Below are positions 8,039 through 17,933 of a DNA stretch of 34,583 nucleotides, piece after piece. Where the stretch lies: the NCBI GenBank assembly GCA_964449075.1, contig CAYVBJ010000033.1, forward strand, positions 1 to 34,583. The letters run 5' to 3'. This stretch comes from CAYVBJ01 sp964449075. Its GTDB lineage: Bacteria; Bacteroidota; Rhodothermia; Balneolales; Balneolaceae. The stretch's first letter is position 1. Each line of letters starts with the position of its first letter. The position numbers and the translations under genes are program-made. The notes under the pieces are model-generated. The model made no database searches. It was given only the letters and a program-made list of their open reading frames with translations, and was not told where the DNA came from.

Positions 8039-10183
8039 TCAATTATCTTTGGAATTATCGTAAAATATTGATTTAATCTCATCAATATCTGTTTTCTCCC
8101 CGATAATTGAGAGCTCGTCATTCTCTTTCAGAACTGTATCACCATGTGGAAAAATTATCCTTCCTTTTCGTTTTATGATTGTGATTAAGCTCTCGCCGGG
8201 CAGTTCAAGATCCTTCACTTTTTTATCAATCAGCCCCCTGGTAATATAATCTTGTTTAAGTGTGATATTAATAAAGCGTTCATCACGAAGCAGTATTTCC
8301 CGTAATTCAGCTTCATCTTCTGCGTGCATCCAGCGCTCAAAAAAGTCACTGCTATCGATCATCTCGGCAAGATGTGCAAGAATCCGCAGGTGCTGTCCTG
8401 ACTTGCTGCTGGAGCTGACCATAAAAACAAGGCAATGCAGTTTTCCCTCTGCAACATCTTCTTCCTCTGAAAGCGGTTCAAATTTTTGACGATCCAGGTC
8501 AATTCCGCTTCGAATTCTGACGAGTACAATTTCAGTATCAATATCTTTATCAATCCGGATGTGTTTCAGAGCTGTAGCATTTCCTACAGGGAGAGCTCCT
8601 TCGGTAGAATCTTCCAGAAAATAATCAAAAATGGAACCCGGGGAGATATTTACACGGCCGGCTAATCGTTCACTGACCATTCTTGTGATTTCAATAAAAT
8701 CGCTATCATCCTCTATATCAATCACAATAGATCTGCCGATTGCTTTCTCGTACGGATCTTCTTTTCTCAGGCCTTTTTCCCTGATAATGCCTCTCATTTC
8801 TCTCTCCAGTTCATCATATTGATATTTGCCAAACCTGGCGGAGACATGAAAAATTGCCCCCTGCCTTTTTACATTATCTTTCGCGTAATAGAAAAACCAA
8901 ATGATACTGACTGTAATTACCATCAGTGTAAATACGATTGAGATAAAACCCATTTCGGCAATCAGGAAAGCTGATATAAAAAAACCTGCTATCTGCATCC
9001 AGGGATAAAAAGGTGACTTAAAGCCGGGATCATAGGCTTCAATTTCGCTCTCCCGCATTACTATTACAGAAACATTCAGTATTCCGAATAAAAGAAGTTG
9101 AAATGCACTTGCCAGCTTCGCTACAGCTTCTACATTAAACGAAATTAGTAAAAGGATCATCAAACCAACCGTTGCAAGCGTAGCGTAGGTGGGTGTATCA
9201 AACCTTCCAAGTTTTGAAAAAAATGAAGGGATAAGCTCATCCCGGGCCATGGCAAGCGGATACCTGGCAGCAGACATAATACCGGCATTTGCCGTTGATG
9301 CAAAAGCGGCAATAGCTGCGATCACAACCAGGATCAGTCCGGTTTGTCCGGGCAGCCATTCCATGAATACTTCACCGGCAGTAGCAACTGGCGTCAGATC
9401 AGAATGTAACTCGTCAGGGTTCAGAAGATAAACCATAATAAAAACACCAACCACATAGACGAACGTTGCTGTTGCAAGCGATAACATCATTCCAAGGGGT
9501 ATATTTCTGTCTGGATTTTTAACTTCTTCCGACACACTTGCTACCTTTGTCAGCCCTGCATAAGAGACAAAAACAAAACCGATTGTAGCAAAGAAACCCT
9601 GCGGACCAAACTGGAAAAAGGAGCTGAACTCTTCCCTGACTATATCAAAAAAATCAAGTGCAAATATAGCGAACAGACCCTGTACAACATAGAATAACAA
9701 AATGGCAAGCAGTGTGGTAACCATTACATTTTGTAACCAGCTGCTCTCTTTAGCGCCTACCACATTTATAATGCCAAAAATAAGAGTTAAAACAATGGCA
9801 ACCAGAGTGATGGGCAAGTCAATAAAAATGGCTATATAGGCTCCCATACCAATCAGCGCAAAAGCACTTTTAAATATAAGTGCAAACCACGAACCGATTC
9901 CCCCCACTGTTCCAAAAAGCGGCCCAAGGCTGCGGTCAATAAAGTAATAGGCGCCCCCGGCTCTCGGCATAGCTGTTGATAACTCTGCAACACTGAACAT
10001 TGCAGGCAATATCAGGATGCCGGCAACAAAGTATGCTAAAAATACGGATGGGCCGGTCTGTGCAGCTGCCAGGCCAGGCAATAGAAAAAATCCGGAGCTG
10101 AACATGGCACCTGTGCTGATCGCAAAGACATCATAAAGTCCCAGTTCTTTTTTAAGTCGTTTGTGCTTTTTTAAAATGGGCAT
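8039..10183 (-). CDS. APC amino-acid permease with C-terminal EIIA-like and RCK_C-like domains
   Basis: A 714-aa protein. Residues about 15-435 form an APC-superfamily transporter of about 12 membrane segments; the TM1 signature STGAMFSSGFFLLPGL, AGGAYYFIDRSLGP and the SEEVKNPDRNIPLG loop are typical. After a cytoplasmic linker, residues about 485-640 resemble a PTS EIIA/EIIANtr-type domain: NATALKHIRID carries the conserved active-site-type His541, and HLRILAHLAEMI...FFERWMHAEDEAELREIL is the usual helical part. Residues about 642-707 resemble RCK_C (TrkA_C): LPGESLITIIKRKG, FPHGDTVLKENDELSIIGE. The transporter presumably moves an amino acid or polyamine, with the tail sensing phosphorylation and a ligand (inference). 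It is second in an operon, 47 bp behind the CPA2 antiporter gene. Confidence 0.87.
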   Translation of the reverse strand: MPILKKHKRLKKELGLYDVFAISTGAMFSSGFFLLPGLAAAQTGPSVFLAYFVAGILILPAMFSVAELSTAMPRAGGAYYFIDRSLGPLFGTVGGIGSWFALIFKSAFALIGMGAYIAIFIDLPITLVAIVLTLIFGIINVVGAKESSWLQNVMVTTLLAILLFYVVQGLFAIFALDFFDIVREEFSSFFQFGPQGFFATIGFVFVSYAGLTKVASVSEEVKNPDRNIPLGMMLSLATATFVYVVGVFIMVYLLNPDELHSDLTPVATAGEVFMEWLPGQTGLILVVIAAIAAFASTANAGIMSAARYPLAMARDELIPSFFSKLGRFDTPTYATLATVGLMILLLISFNVEAVAKLASAFQLLLFGILNVSVIVMRESEIEAYDPGFKSPFYPWMQIAGFFISAFLIAEMGFISIVFTLMVITVSIIWFFYYAKDNVKRQGAIFHVSARFGKYQYDELEREMRGIIREKGLRKEDPYEKAIGRSIVIDIEDDSDFIEITRMVSERLAGRVNISPGSIFDYFLEDSTEGALPVGNATALKHIRIDKDIDTEIVLVRIRSGIDLDRQKFEPLSEEEDVAEGKLHCLVFMVSSSSKSGQHLRILAHLAEMIDSSDFFERWMHAEDEAELREILLRDERFINITLKQDYITRGLIDKKVKDLELPGESLITIIKRKGRIIFPHGDTVLKENDELSIIGEKTDIDEIKSIFYDNSKDN

Positions 10184-10230
10184 TAATTATCTGTGCTGAT
10201 TAAATTCATTTAGTAAGATATCAACTTTTT

Positions 10231-12390
10231 TTATGTATTGAACACCAAAACCGGGCAATTTGCCATTTGTATTATGTTTTCAACACGTGGCCCAAGATAT
10301 AATCTTTCTGTGCCGGGGCGAACACTTGTGCCGATCACAATAAGATCGATATCATTGGTTTCGGTTACTTCGGTGATAATCTGTTCGGGGCTTTCACCTT
10401 CCAGTACCATCTTTTCTGTTTTTACACCAAAGGCCTCCCCAAGGTTCTTTAAATCCCGGACGGTTTCCCTGGCAAAACGGGTTTTATTTTGAATCTGTTT
10501 TTGATCCACCCGATAAATGGATCTCTCTTCAGGAACTACTACGTGCAGCGCCATTACTTCTTTATTATCGTCTGATTTTGCAATAAAGAAAGCCAGTTCA
10601 GCTGCATGTTTTGCAGCTACGCTGCCATTTGTGGGAACGAGGATTCTGTCGGCACTCCAATTATCGTCCATCTCAGCAGCCTGAACAATCAGGGTGGGAC
10701 AGGGTGATACACGTACCACATAATCTACGATCGGATTGAAAAGATGTGTTCCATCAGGGGGTTCCTCAGTTGCTCCCATTACAAGCAGGTCATAATCTTT
10801 TTTAGCTTCATCCAGGAGAATGTCTGCAGGATTATCTCCCACCACAACTTTACGTGTAATTTCACCCTGTTTAAAATAACCCGACAACTTCTTCAGATAC
10901 TGCTCACATTCTGCTTTATCGTTTTTATCTGTCACTGTGAATAAGGTGAGAGAGAGATCGTGATCTTTGCTTATCAATTCAAGAATTTGTGCTTCAACAG
11001 ACTGAATCTGGGTATTCTCAATATTATCTGAAGGCCTTGCTCTCACAGGCAGCAAAACACGGTGAATATCTGCTACAAGACTTTTTGCTTCAAGCTCCTC
11101 TTTTTTCAGTCTCTTTTTCTCTTCTTCACCAATGCTTACTCTCTTCAGCACAAACCTTAATGCCACCGGCGCCATCAGTGAAGTGGCAATTGCCATCACA
11201 ACAATAATTGAAAACATATCCTGCGATAAAATACCCAGCCGGAGACCGATGGTTGCAATAATGATCTCCATGGCACCACGTGCATTTAATCCGGCACCAA
11301 AGCTTAACGAGGTCCAATGGTCTTTTTTGCCGATCACCCGGGCCCCGAAGTAGGTACCGGCTACCTTTCCCATTGTTGCAATAGCAATCACAATCAGTGT
11401 AATCACTATCAGTGTCGGGTCAAAGAGATTCAGAATATTTACCTTCAGTCCTGCAACTGCAAAAAATATCGGTGCGAAAATTCCGAGTGCAATACTTTCC
11501 AGTTTCTGAAAAACCTGCTCGGGAACCCTGCGCACCATTCCGAAAAGAATACCCATTACAAACGCACCAAGAATTGCCTCAAGATTCAGTGCCTGGGTGA
11601 TGGCACCCCATAAAAATGCCATCACTATAATCAGGGTAAGAATTCTGTCGCGGCTGACCACTTCATCCTGAACATAGACCAGGGCTTTACGAACCATCCA
11701 CCGGCCAACTGTAAAGCTCAATACCAGGAAGGCAAGAACACTGCCCACGGTTTGGAGAATCGTGCCTGCGGTTACTGCATCCCCGGCAGCAATACCGGCA
11801 ACAATAGAAAGCAAAATCCACCCCGTCGTATCATCACTCATACCGGCTGCAATAATTGTCTGACCTATATCACGCCTCATGAGGTTCATATCCATCAACA
11901 CTTTTGCAATAACAGGAATCGCTGAAATTGACATTGCCGTGGCTACAAACAGTGAAAACACCAGGCGCTCATCAGGATCTGCAAGAAGAAACTCGGGAAG
12001 ATACTGACCCAAAAAAAAGCCGGTGACAAAGGTTACAACAATACCGCCGTAGGAAACACCGATAGCAGTTTTGGCATGACGCTTGATAAGCTGAATATCC
12101 GTTTCAAGCCCTGTAATCAATAACAGAAACATGGCACCAAGTAAACTGATAACCTCCAGAAGGTAGCCCTGCACCTCGGTTTGAGGGATGATCATTTCTC
12201 CGAAAAAAGGAACAGCACCGCTTAAAAGAGATGGGCCCAATATGATCCCCGCCAATATTTCACCGATTACGGAAGGCTGCCCAAGCCGTGTCGATATCTC
12301 TCCAAATGCCCTTGCAGCGAGAAGCAAAATAGCAATCTGAAAAACAAGAAGAAGAATGTCGTGATGAGATGCAGCAGTGAAAATATCCAT
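10231..12390 (-). CDS. CPA2 cation/proton antiporter with two UspA domains
   Basis: A 719-aa protein. The first 420 residues form a CPA2 Na+/H+ or K+/H+ exchanger: GQPSVIGEILAGIILGPS near the N-terminus, GLETD near 94-98, the paired acidic residues Asp186-Asp187 in GMSDDTTGW, and GLNARGAMEIIIAT in the last third. Two tandem universal-stress-protein domains follow (about 440-570 and 580-718): DYDLLVMGATEE and CPTLIVQA in the first, ILVPTNGS, DLIVIGTSVRPGTERLYLGP and CPVLVF in the second. Usp domains commonly bind ATP or adenylates, so nucleotide control of ion exchange is expected (inference). It is the first gene of the operon with the APC permease, and is divergent from the 5-oxoprolinase gene. 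Confidence 0.9.
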   Translation of the reverse strand: MDIFTAASHHDILLLVFQIAILLLAARAFGEISTRLGQPSVIGEILAGIILGPSLLSGAVPFFGEMIIPQTEVQGYLLEVISLLGAMFLLLITGLETDIQLIKRHAKTAIGVSYGGIVVTFVTGFFLGQYLPEFLLADPDERLVFSLFVATAMSISAIPVIAKVLMDMNLMRRDIGQTIIAAGMSDDTTGWILLSIVAGIAAGDAVTAGTILQTVGSVLAFLVLSFTVGRWMVRKALVYVQDEVVSRDRILTLIIVMAFLWGAITQALNLEAILGAFVMGILFGMVRRVPEQVFQKLESIALGIFAPIFFAVAGLKVNILNLFDPTLIVITLIVIAIATMGKVAGTYFGARVIGKKDHWTSLSFGAGLNARGAMEIIIATIGLRLGILSQDMFSIIVVMAIATSLMAPVALRFVLKRVSIGEEEKKRLKKEELEAKSLVADIHRVLLPVRARPSDNIENTQIQSVEAQILELISKDHDLSLTLFTVTDKNDKAECEQYLKKLSGYFKQGEITRKVVVGDNPADILLDEAKKDYDLLVMGATEEPPDGTHLFNPIVDYVVRVSPCPTLIVQAAEMDDNWSADRILVPTNGSVAAKHAAELAFFIAKSDDNKEVMALHVVVPEERSIYRVDQKQIQNKTRFARETVRDLKNLGEAFGVKTEKMVLEGESPEQIITEVTETNDIDLIVIGTSVRPGTERLYLGPRVENIIQMANCPVLVFNT

Positions 12391-12680
12391 AAAAGTCGTT
12401 TGATATATTTAAATTGAGCCTGTTTAGACTGGCTTAAATGGAATTGGTGTTACGGTCAGTAGTTTTTAAGAATGACAACCAAAATATAGATTAATTAATC
12501 AAAATAGTAATTTATCGAAATCAAAGTCTGCAGATTCTAAAAAACTAATTTTATGCCGCTACAGAGAATTAAAATTCTGGCTTTATAAATGATCAGAAAA
12601 ACTCATGTGGGGTGCCATTTTATGCTTTTTTAGGGTAATATTATAATTGGAACTACTTAATTTGAGCCTTCGAAATCACT
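12391..12680. promoter_or_regulatory. Divergent intergenic region with a small palindrome
   Basis: This 290-bp AT-rich spacer separates the antiporter operon (minus) from the oxoprolinase gene (plus), so it must hold both promoters. A perfect inverted repeat AGAATT-AA-AATTCT is at 12565-12578, a possible operator. TTAATTTG (one mismatch to TAnnTTTG) ends about 18 bp before the oxoprolinase ATG, without a well-placed -33 TTG. No gene is visible. Confidence 0.35.
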
Positions 12681-15600
12681 ATGAACAGAAACAGGCGATG
12701 GAAAATTCATATCGATACAGGCGGAACATTTACAGATTGTATCGGAACGGATCCGGAGAACAGGGAGCATAGATGTAAAGTATTGAGCAGCAGTGCACTC
12801 CGTGGTAAAGTAAATGAACGGATTGACAGTTTAACAATCAAAGTGGATGAGGAGTGGAACCTGCCGGATAATTTTATCAGTGGATTTACTTTCAAAATAT
12901 TGGGATCAACTGAAGAAACAGCTGAAGTTGAAAGTTACGATGCACATAATAAAAGGATCCGCTTAAAAAGCCCTTTTAACGCAGCCGGTTTTGAAAATAA
13001 TACTTTCGAAGTTTACTCAGGTGAAGAGGCACCGATTCTGGCAGCGCGGGTACTGACCCGGACCCCGCCGGGTAAATCACTCCCGCCAATGAATCTTCGT
13101 CTTGCAACAACAAAGGGAACCAACGCTTTGCTGGAAAAAAAGGGGGATAAAACAGCATTCTTTATCACAAAGGGATATGCAGACCTGTTATTGATCGGCG
13201 AACAGCACCGGAATGATATTTTTTCGCTGAAACCTGAAAAACCCCTCCCCCTCTATCATAAAATTTTTGAAGCAGATGAGCGCATTGACAGTTCAGGAAA
13301 AGTCATTCATAAAATTGACTTCAGGAATACAGACAAGATTGCAGATCAGTTGCTTAATTCGGGCATTACAGCTGCTGCAATCTGTTTTATGAACAGTTAT
13401 AAAAACAGTATCCATGAAATTAAACTGGCAGAGCGGTTAAAAGATAAGGGGTTCAGATATGTGACCGTTTCATCAGATCTGAGTCCGCTTATAAAAATTG
13501 TGCCGCGGGCGCGCACAGCCGACGTCAATGCGTATCTCTCTCCGGTTATGAAATCCTATTTTGATAACATTTCTGATTCGGTAGATCAGGGATCTTTCAG
13601 AGTCATGACAAGCGCGGGCGGACTTGTAAATGCAAATAATTATACACCGAAAGACAGCCTTTTAAGCGGCCCGGCGGGTGGTGTTGTCGGCGCGTCTGAA
13701 GCGGGTATCGAGGCCGGGTATAACCGTATATTATCTTTTGACATGGGTGGAACCAGCACAGATGTTGCCCGTTTTGACGGAGAGCATGATTATGTATATG
13801 AACACAGGGTTGGCAATGCACAGCTTACCGCCCCTGCTCTCTCTATTGAAACCGTAGCCGCCGGTGGCGGATCCATTTGCTCTTTTGACGGACTTGCACT
13901 TCAGGTCGGACCCGAAAGCGCATCTGCCGATCCCGGTCCCGCTTGTTACGGCAACGGAGGTCCGCTTACAATTACAGATGTAAACTTGCTTGCAGGAAAA
14001 CTCCATTCATCGAATTTTCAATTTCCTGTGGATCGTGCAGCGGCAGTCAGGAAGTTTAAGAAGCTGATGAAAACCATCCGGAAGTCCGGTAAAAAAAATA
14101 TCACAAAAACAGAAGTTCTGGAGGGTTTTACCGATATAGCAAATGAGCGGATGGCTCAGGCGATCCGGAAAATATCGATTCAAAAAGGTTTCGAACCATC
14201 CGAATATGCCATGGTTTCATTTGGGGGCGCCGGAGCTCAGCATGCTTGTGAAATCGCTGAAAAACTGGATATTTCGACTGTTTTGGTTCCGGCTGATGCA
14301 GGAGTACTGAGTGCCCGCGGCCTCGGTCGTGCCCAAATTGAACGATTTAGTGAAAAACAGGTTCTACAACCTTTAAATGAAATAAAGCACCGCCTTGAAT
14401 CCATTATTGAGGAACTTGAATCGGATGTAATAAAAAAATTAAAAGAAGAAGAGACCGGTAATCAAAAGATTAAAATTAAAAACCGGTTTCTTTTTATGCG
14501 TTTTCAGGATCAGGCTTCTGCACTGGAAATTCAATGGGAAAAAGATAACAATCCCGAAAAACAGTTTAAAAAAGCCTACATAGATACATTCGGCCACTGG
14601 ATTGAAGATCGCCCCGTGGAAGTTGAGTCGGTACGTGTGATCGCCGGAACAGCGACTTCCCGCAAGCAGCAGGTTGTAGAAACAGAAAAGAGTTCTCTGC
14701 CGGAACCTTTGGATATGCAAAAATCCCGCTTTAAGTCTGAAGAGATCGATATCCCGGTTTTTGACCGTGCTATGATGAAGCCCGGATGTGAGCTTCAGGA
14801 ACCCGCCCTCGTACTCGATCCGTACAGCACCATTTTTATCCCGCCAGGATGGAATATGAAAATATTGTCAAATCTTACGATCAAATTAAAAAGATCGTTT
14901 TCAAAAGCGGACAAGAATAACCGGAAGGATGAAATTGTGAAACTGGAGCTTTTTACCAACCGGTTTCGGTCGGTTGCTGAACAGATGGGTGAAAAACTGA
15001 GAAGAACCTCACTTTCCGTAAATGTAAAGGAGAGACTTGATTTCTCCTGTGCCCTGCTCGATAAAGAGGGTTACCTGGTAGTGAATGCACCTCACATCCC
15101 CGTACATCTCGGTGCAATGGGTCTTTGTGTACGAATGATGATCAAAAAATTAAAACAGGACCGGAATGGCCATTCGACTACCGGTCTGCTCGAAGAAGGT
15201 GATGTTCTCATTACGAACCATCCCGCCTATGGCGGATCTCACCTGCCTGATATCACAATAGTAAAACCTGTATTTCATGATAACCGGTTAATCGGGTTTA
15301 CTGCCTGCAGGGCACATCATGCAGAAATAGGCGGAAAAAGCCCCGGCTCGATGCCGCCGGATGCCGGTAATCTGGCTGAAGAAGGTGTTGTTATCCTGCC
15401 AGGTTACGTGGTAAGGAGAGGAGAATCAAAACTGCATGAAATCCGCGAACTGATCCAAAACGCGCCCTTTCCCTCGCGCGCACCCGATGAAAACATAGCT
15501 GACATTGAAGCAGCTATCGCAGCCTGCCATTTTGGGGCCGGTGAACTTAAGAAGCTGGCAGATCAGCACTCTGAAAATACCATTTCTGAGTACATGCAAA

Positions 15601-16493
15601 AATTACGCATGTACGCAAAAGAGCGTCTTCTCAATACAATAGAGGATATGGAGATAAAAAATACCGAAGCAACGGAAGAGATGGATGACGGGTCGCTGCT
15701 TTCTGTATCCTGCAGCATCCAAAATCAGGGTATCACGTTTGATTTTACGGGATCAGCGGGTGTACATTCCGGGAATCTGAATGCCAACCCTTCGATCGTT
15801 AATAGTGTAATTATGTATGTACTCAGGCTTCTGATTGATGAGCCTCTGCCATTAAATGACGGTATTCTCGATCCTGTAAACATAATTTTGCCCCGCGGGA
15901 TACTGAACCCTGCGTTTTCGGACAATCCTGAAGACTGCCCTGCTGTGGTTGGCGGAAATATAGAGACCAGCCAGCGTTTGGTTGATACTCTTTTGAAAGC
16001 CTTCGGAACAATGGCATGCAGCCAGGGAACGATGAATAATGTCCTGTTTGGAAATGAGAATTTTGGATATTACGAGACAGTAGGAGGCGGATCGGGAGGT
16101 GGCAGCGGTTTTAACGGAACCGACGCCGTTCACCATCACATGACGAACACACGTGCTACCGACCCTGAAGTACTGGAACACCGGTATCCTGTAAAACTAA
16201 ACCGGTACGAAATCAGGAAAAACTCCGGCGGTTCAGGCAAGTGGAGTGGCGGCAGCGGGATCACCAGGGAGATGGAATTTCTTGAACCGGCAGATCTGAC
16301 CATACTCTCGCAGCACCGCACTGTAGCACCATACGGTTTACATGGCGGCGATCCCGGTAAAAAAGGAAGCCAAACGATTGTACGGTCTGGTGGTGAAACC
16401 CTTCACCTTAACTGGAGCGCTTCCGTTAAAGTTGAGAAAGGTGACCTTTTTATTCTTGAAACACCGGGTGGCGGCGGTTATGGAAAATCATAA
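12681..16493 (+). CDS. Fused 5-oxoprolinase/hydantoinase (HyuA+HyuB), ATP-dependent
   Basis: A 1270-aa protein with both subunits of the hydantoinase/oxoprolinase family in one chain, the arrangement of eukaryotic 5-oxoprolinase (OPLAH, about 1290 aa). The HyuA half (about 1-735) has the ATP-binding actin-like motifs HIDTGGTFTDCIG near residue 10, TTKGTNALLEKKGD, and SFDMGGTSTDVAR near 352. The HyuB half (about 750-1270) starts LELFTNRFRSVAEQMGEKLRRTS, contains NHPAYGGSHLPDITI and ends with GGGGYG. The expected reaction is ATP-driven hydrolysis of 5-oxo-L-proline to glutamate in the cytoplasm; hydantoin substrates cannot be excluded. No frameshift is present. The NRAMP-like gene follows after 58 bp and is probably co-transcribed. 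Confidence 0.9.
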   Translation: MNRNRRWKIHIDTGGTFTDCIGTDPENREHRCKVLSSSALRGKVNERIDSLTIKVDEEWNLPDNFISGFTFKILGSTEETAEVESYDAHNKRIRLKSPFNAAGFENNTFEVYSGEEAPILAARVLTRTPPGKSLPPMNLRLATTKGTNALLEKKGDKTAFFITKGYADLLLIGEQHRNDIFSLKPEKPLPLYHKIFEADERIDSSGKVIHKIDFRNTDKIADQLLNSGITAAAICFMNSYKNSIHEIKLAERLKDKGFRYVTVSSDLSPLIKIVPRARTADVNAYLSPVMKSYFDNISDSVDQGSFRVMTSAGGLVNANNYTPKDSLLSGPAGGVVGASEAGIEAGYNRILSFDMGGTSTDVARFDGEHDYVYEHRVGNAQLTAPALSIETVAAGGGSICSFDGLALQVGPESASADPGPACYGNGGPLTITDVNLLAGKLHSSNFQFPVDRAAAVRKFKKLMKTIRKSGKKNITKTEVLEGFTDIANERMAQAIRKISIQKGFEPSEYAMVSFGGAGAQHACEIAEKLDISTVLVPADAGVLSARGLGRAQIERFSEKQVLQPLNEIKHRLESIIEELESDVIKKLKEEETGNQKIKIKNRFLFMRFQDQASALEIQWEKDNNPEKQFKKAYIDTFGHWIEDRPVEVESVRVIAGTATSRKQQVVETEKSSLPEPLDMQKSRFKSEEIDIPVFDRAMMKPGCELQEPALVLDPYSTIFIPPGWNMKILSNLTIKLKRSFSKADKNNRKDEIVKLELFTNRFRSVAEQMGEKLRRTSLSVNVKERLDFSCALLDKEGYLVVNAPHIPVHLGAMGLCVRMMIKKLKQDRNGHSTTGLLEEGDVLITNHPAYGGSHLPDITIVKPVFHDNRLIGFTACRAHHAEIGGKSPGSMPPDAGNLAEEGVVILPGYVVRRGESKLHEIRELIQNAPFPSRAPDENIADIEAAIAACHFGAGELKKLADQHSENTISEYMQKLRMYAKERLLNTIEDMEIKNTEATEEMDDGSLLSVSCSIQNQGITFDFTGSAGVHSGNLNANPSIVNSVIMYVLRLLIDEPLPLNDGILDPVNIILPRGILNPAFSDNPEDCPAVVGGNIETSQRLVDTLLKAFGTMACSQGTMNNVLFGNENFGYYETVGGGSGGGSGFNGTDAVHHHMTNTRATDPEVLEHRYPVKLNRYEIRKNSGGSGKWSGGSGITREMEFLEPADLTILSQHRTVAPYGLHGGDPGKKGSQTIVRSGGETLHLNWSASVKVEKGDLFILETPGGGGYGKS

Positions 16494-16551
16494 CTCTTTC
16501 TATCTTCATGCATCTTCTTTTGTATATACCATTTAAATCAGGCACTGACTC

Positions 16552-17838
16552 TTGAAACAACGACTTTTAAATATTCTGTTCTGGTCTGTCATCTCAGCGG
16601 CGTTTATCGGCCCGGGAACTGTAACCACGGCAGCGGCTGCCGGAACCGGTTTTGGCTATTCGCTGATCTGGGCTCTGGTATTTTCAACTGTTGCCTGTTT
16701 TGTGCTGCAGGAAGCATCGGCACGGCTTACCACCGGTTCCGGGATGAACCTCGGGCAGGCAATGAAACGTGAGTACTCTTCTACTTCGGCCGGTAAATCG
16801 GTGCTCTACTTTTCTCTGATCGCAATACTATCAGGTTGTGCGGCATTTGAAACGGGCAACATCCTTGGCGCAACCGCCGGTATAAAACTTCTTACTGATG
16901 TAAATAACACTGTTATCGTGCTCGCAATCGGGTTGCTCTCATTTGTTATCTTGTGGAAAGGCACCATCAGCCAGATAGCAAAACTTTTGGGAGCTGTAGT
17001 AGCCCTGATGGGCATTTGTTTTGCGGGAACAGCAATCATGATGAGCCATGAAATCGGTGAGCTACTCACCTCTTTTGTTGTTCCATCGATCCCGGATGGA
17101 GCTGAAATCCTGGTACTCGGACTCATCGGAACTACTGTAGTTCCCTATAATATTTTCCTGGGGTCAGGACTCAAACACTCCCAATCAAGCTCCGAAATGC
17201 GCCTCAGTCTTATGATTGCCATCGGCCTGGGCGGACTGATATCCATTTCCGTATTGCTTGCCGGAACTGCTATAACCGACGCCTTTACATTTGACGGCTT
17301 ATCAGAAGCACTGTCCCTTCAGCTTGGCGGGTGGGCCGGTGTTCTACTGGGAGTTGGCCTGTTTGGAGCAGGTTTGAGTTCAACGTTGACAGCAGCACTG
17401 GCAGCTTCCGTCACAGCAAAATCTGTTCTTGCGTCTAATGAAGAATCATCCGCCTGGAACGAAAAAAAATTGCGGTTCAGAACTGTCTGGATCGCTGTTC
17501 TTCTGACAGGAATGATATTTGGTATCCTCGATTTACAGCCGGTTCCCATTATTATTCTTGCACAGGCTTTAAATGGAGTTATTCTGCCGGTGATTGCAGT
17601 GATTCTCTTTCTTCTGATGAACAATAACAACATTCTGCCCCGGCAGCATCAAAATGGAAAACTGTACAACTTCTTTACGGGCATTGTTGTCTATGCTACG
17701 GTTCTCATAGGTATCACAAACCTGGCAAAGTCTCTTTCATCGGCAATCGGTATAGATCTTGTAGATCAGCAGTATATATTTATCTCCTCCCTCTTTATTT
17801 TTGCACTACTACTTAAACCGATAATCTTCCGAAAATGA
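16552..17838 (+). CDS. NRAMP-family-like transporter lacking canonical metal motifs
   Basis: A 428-aa polytopic protein with about 11 hydrophobic segments and an NRAMP/LeuT-type fold. TM1 reads SAAFIGPGTVTTAAAAGTGFG and TM6 contains GTTVVPYNIFLGSG, the positions where metal-transporting NRAMPs carry DPGN and MPH. Here they are Gly20-Pro-Gly-Thr23 and Val197-Pro-Tyr-Asn200, so the Asp, Asn, Met and His of metal coordination are absent. The helix-breaking Pro residues are kept. Metal transport is therefore doubtful; the substrate may be a small organic molecule. It starts with TTG at 16552; no in-frame ATG is close. It follows the 5-oxoprolinase gene by 58 bp, which hints at pyroglutamate uptake (inference). 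Confidence 0.85.
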   Translation: MKQRLLNILFWSVISAAFIGPGTVTTAAAAGTGFGYSLIWALVFSTVACFVLQEASARLTTGSGMNLGQAMKREYSSTSAGKSVLYFSLIAILSGCAAFETGNILGATAGIKLLTDVNNTVIVLAIGLLSFVILWKGTISQIAKLLGAVVALMGICFAGTAIMMSHEIGELLTSFVVPSIPDGAEILVLGLIGTTVVPYNIFLGSGLKHSQSSSEMRLSLMIAIGLGGLISISVLLAGTAITDAFTFDGLSEALSLQLGGWAGVLLGVGLFGAGLSSTLTAALAASVTAKSVLASNEESSAWNEKKLRFRTVWIAVLLTGMIFGILDLQPVPIIILAQALNGVILPVIAVILFLLMNNNNILPRQHQNGKLYNFFTGIVVYATVLIGITNLAKSLSSAIGIDLVDQQYIFISSLFIFALLLKPIIFRK

Positions 17839-17870
17839 GTCATCTGAATTTGCCCGCCGCTTTTCTGAAA

Positions 17871-17900
17871 TTTGATAAGGTTTAAAACTCCCGAATTTTG
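17871..17900 (+). promoter_or_regulatory. Bacteroidota-type promoter of lysA
   Basis: TTTG at 17871-17874 and GAATTTTG at 17893-17900 (one mismatch to TAnnTTTG) are separated by 18 bp, within the range for Bacteroidota vegetative promoters. The lysA ATG lies 34 bp after the -7 element, leaving a short leader. Confidence 0.5.
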
Positions 17901-17933
17901 TATCATTTACGTTTTCCCAGCAATAGATAAATC

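Noticed and set aside
8033..8040. GACCGGTC palindrome, also at 27646-27653
   Set aside because: Only 8 bp, ACCGGT-like words are frequent throughout this window; no spacing or context suggests a common site.
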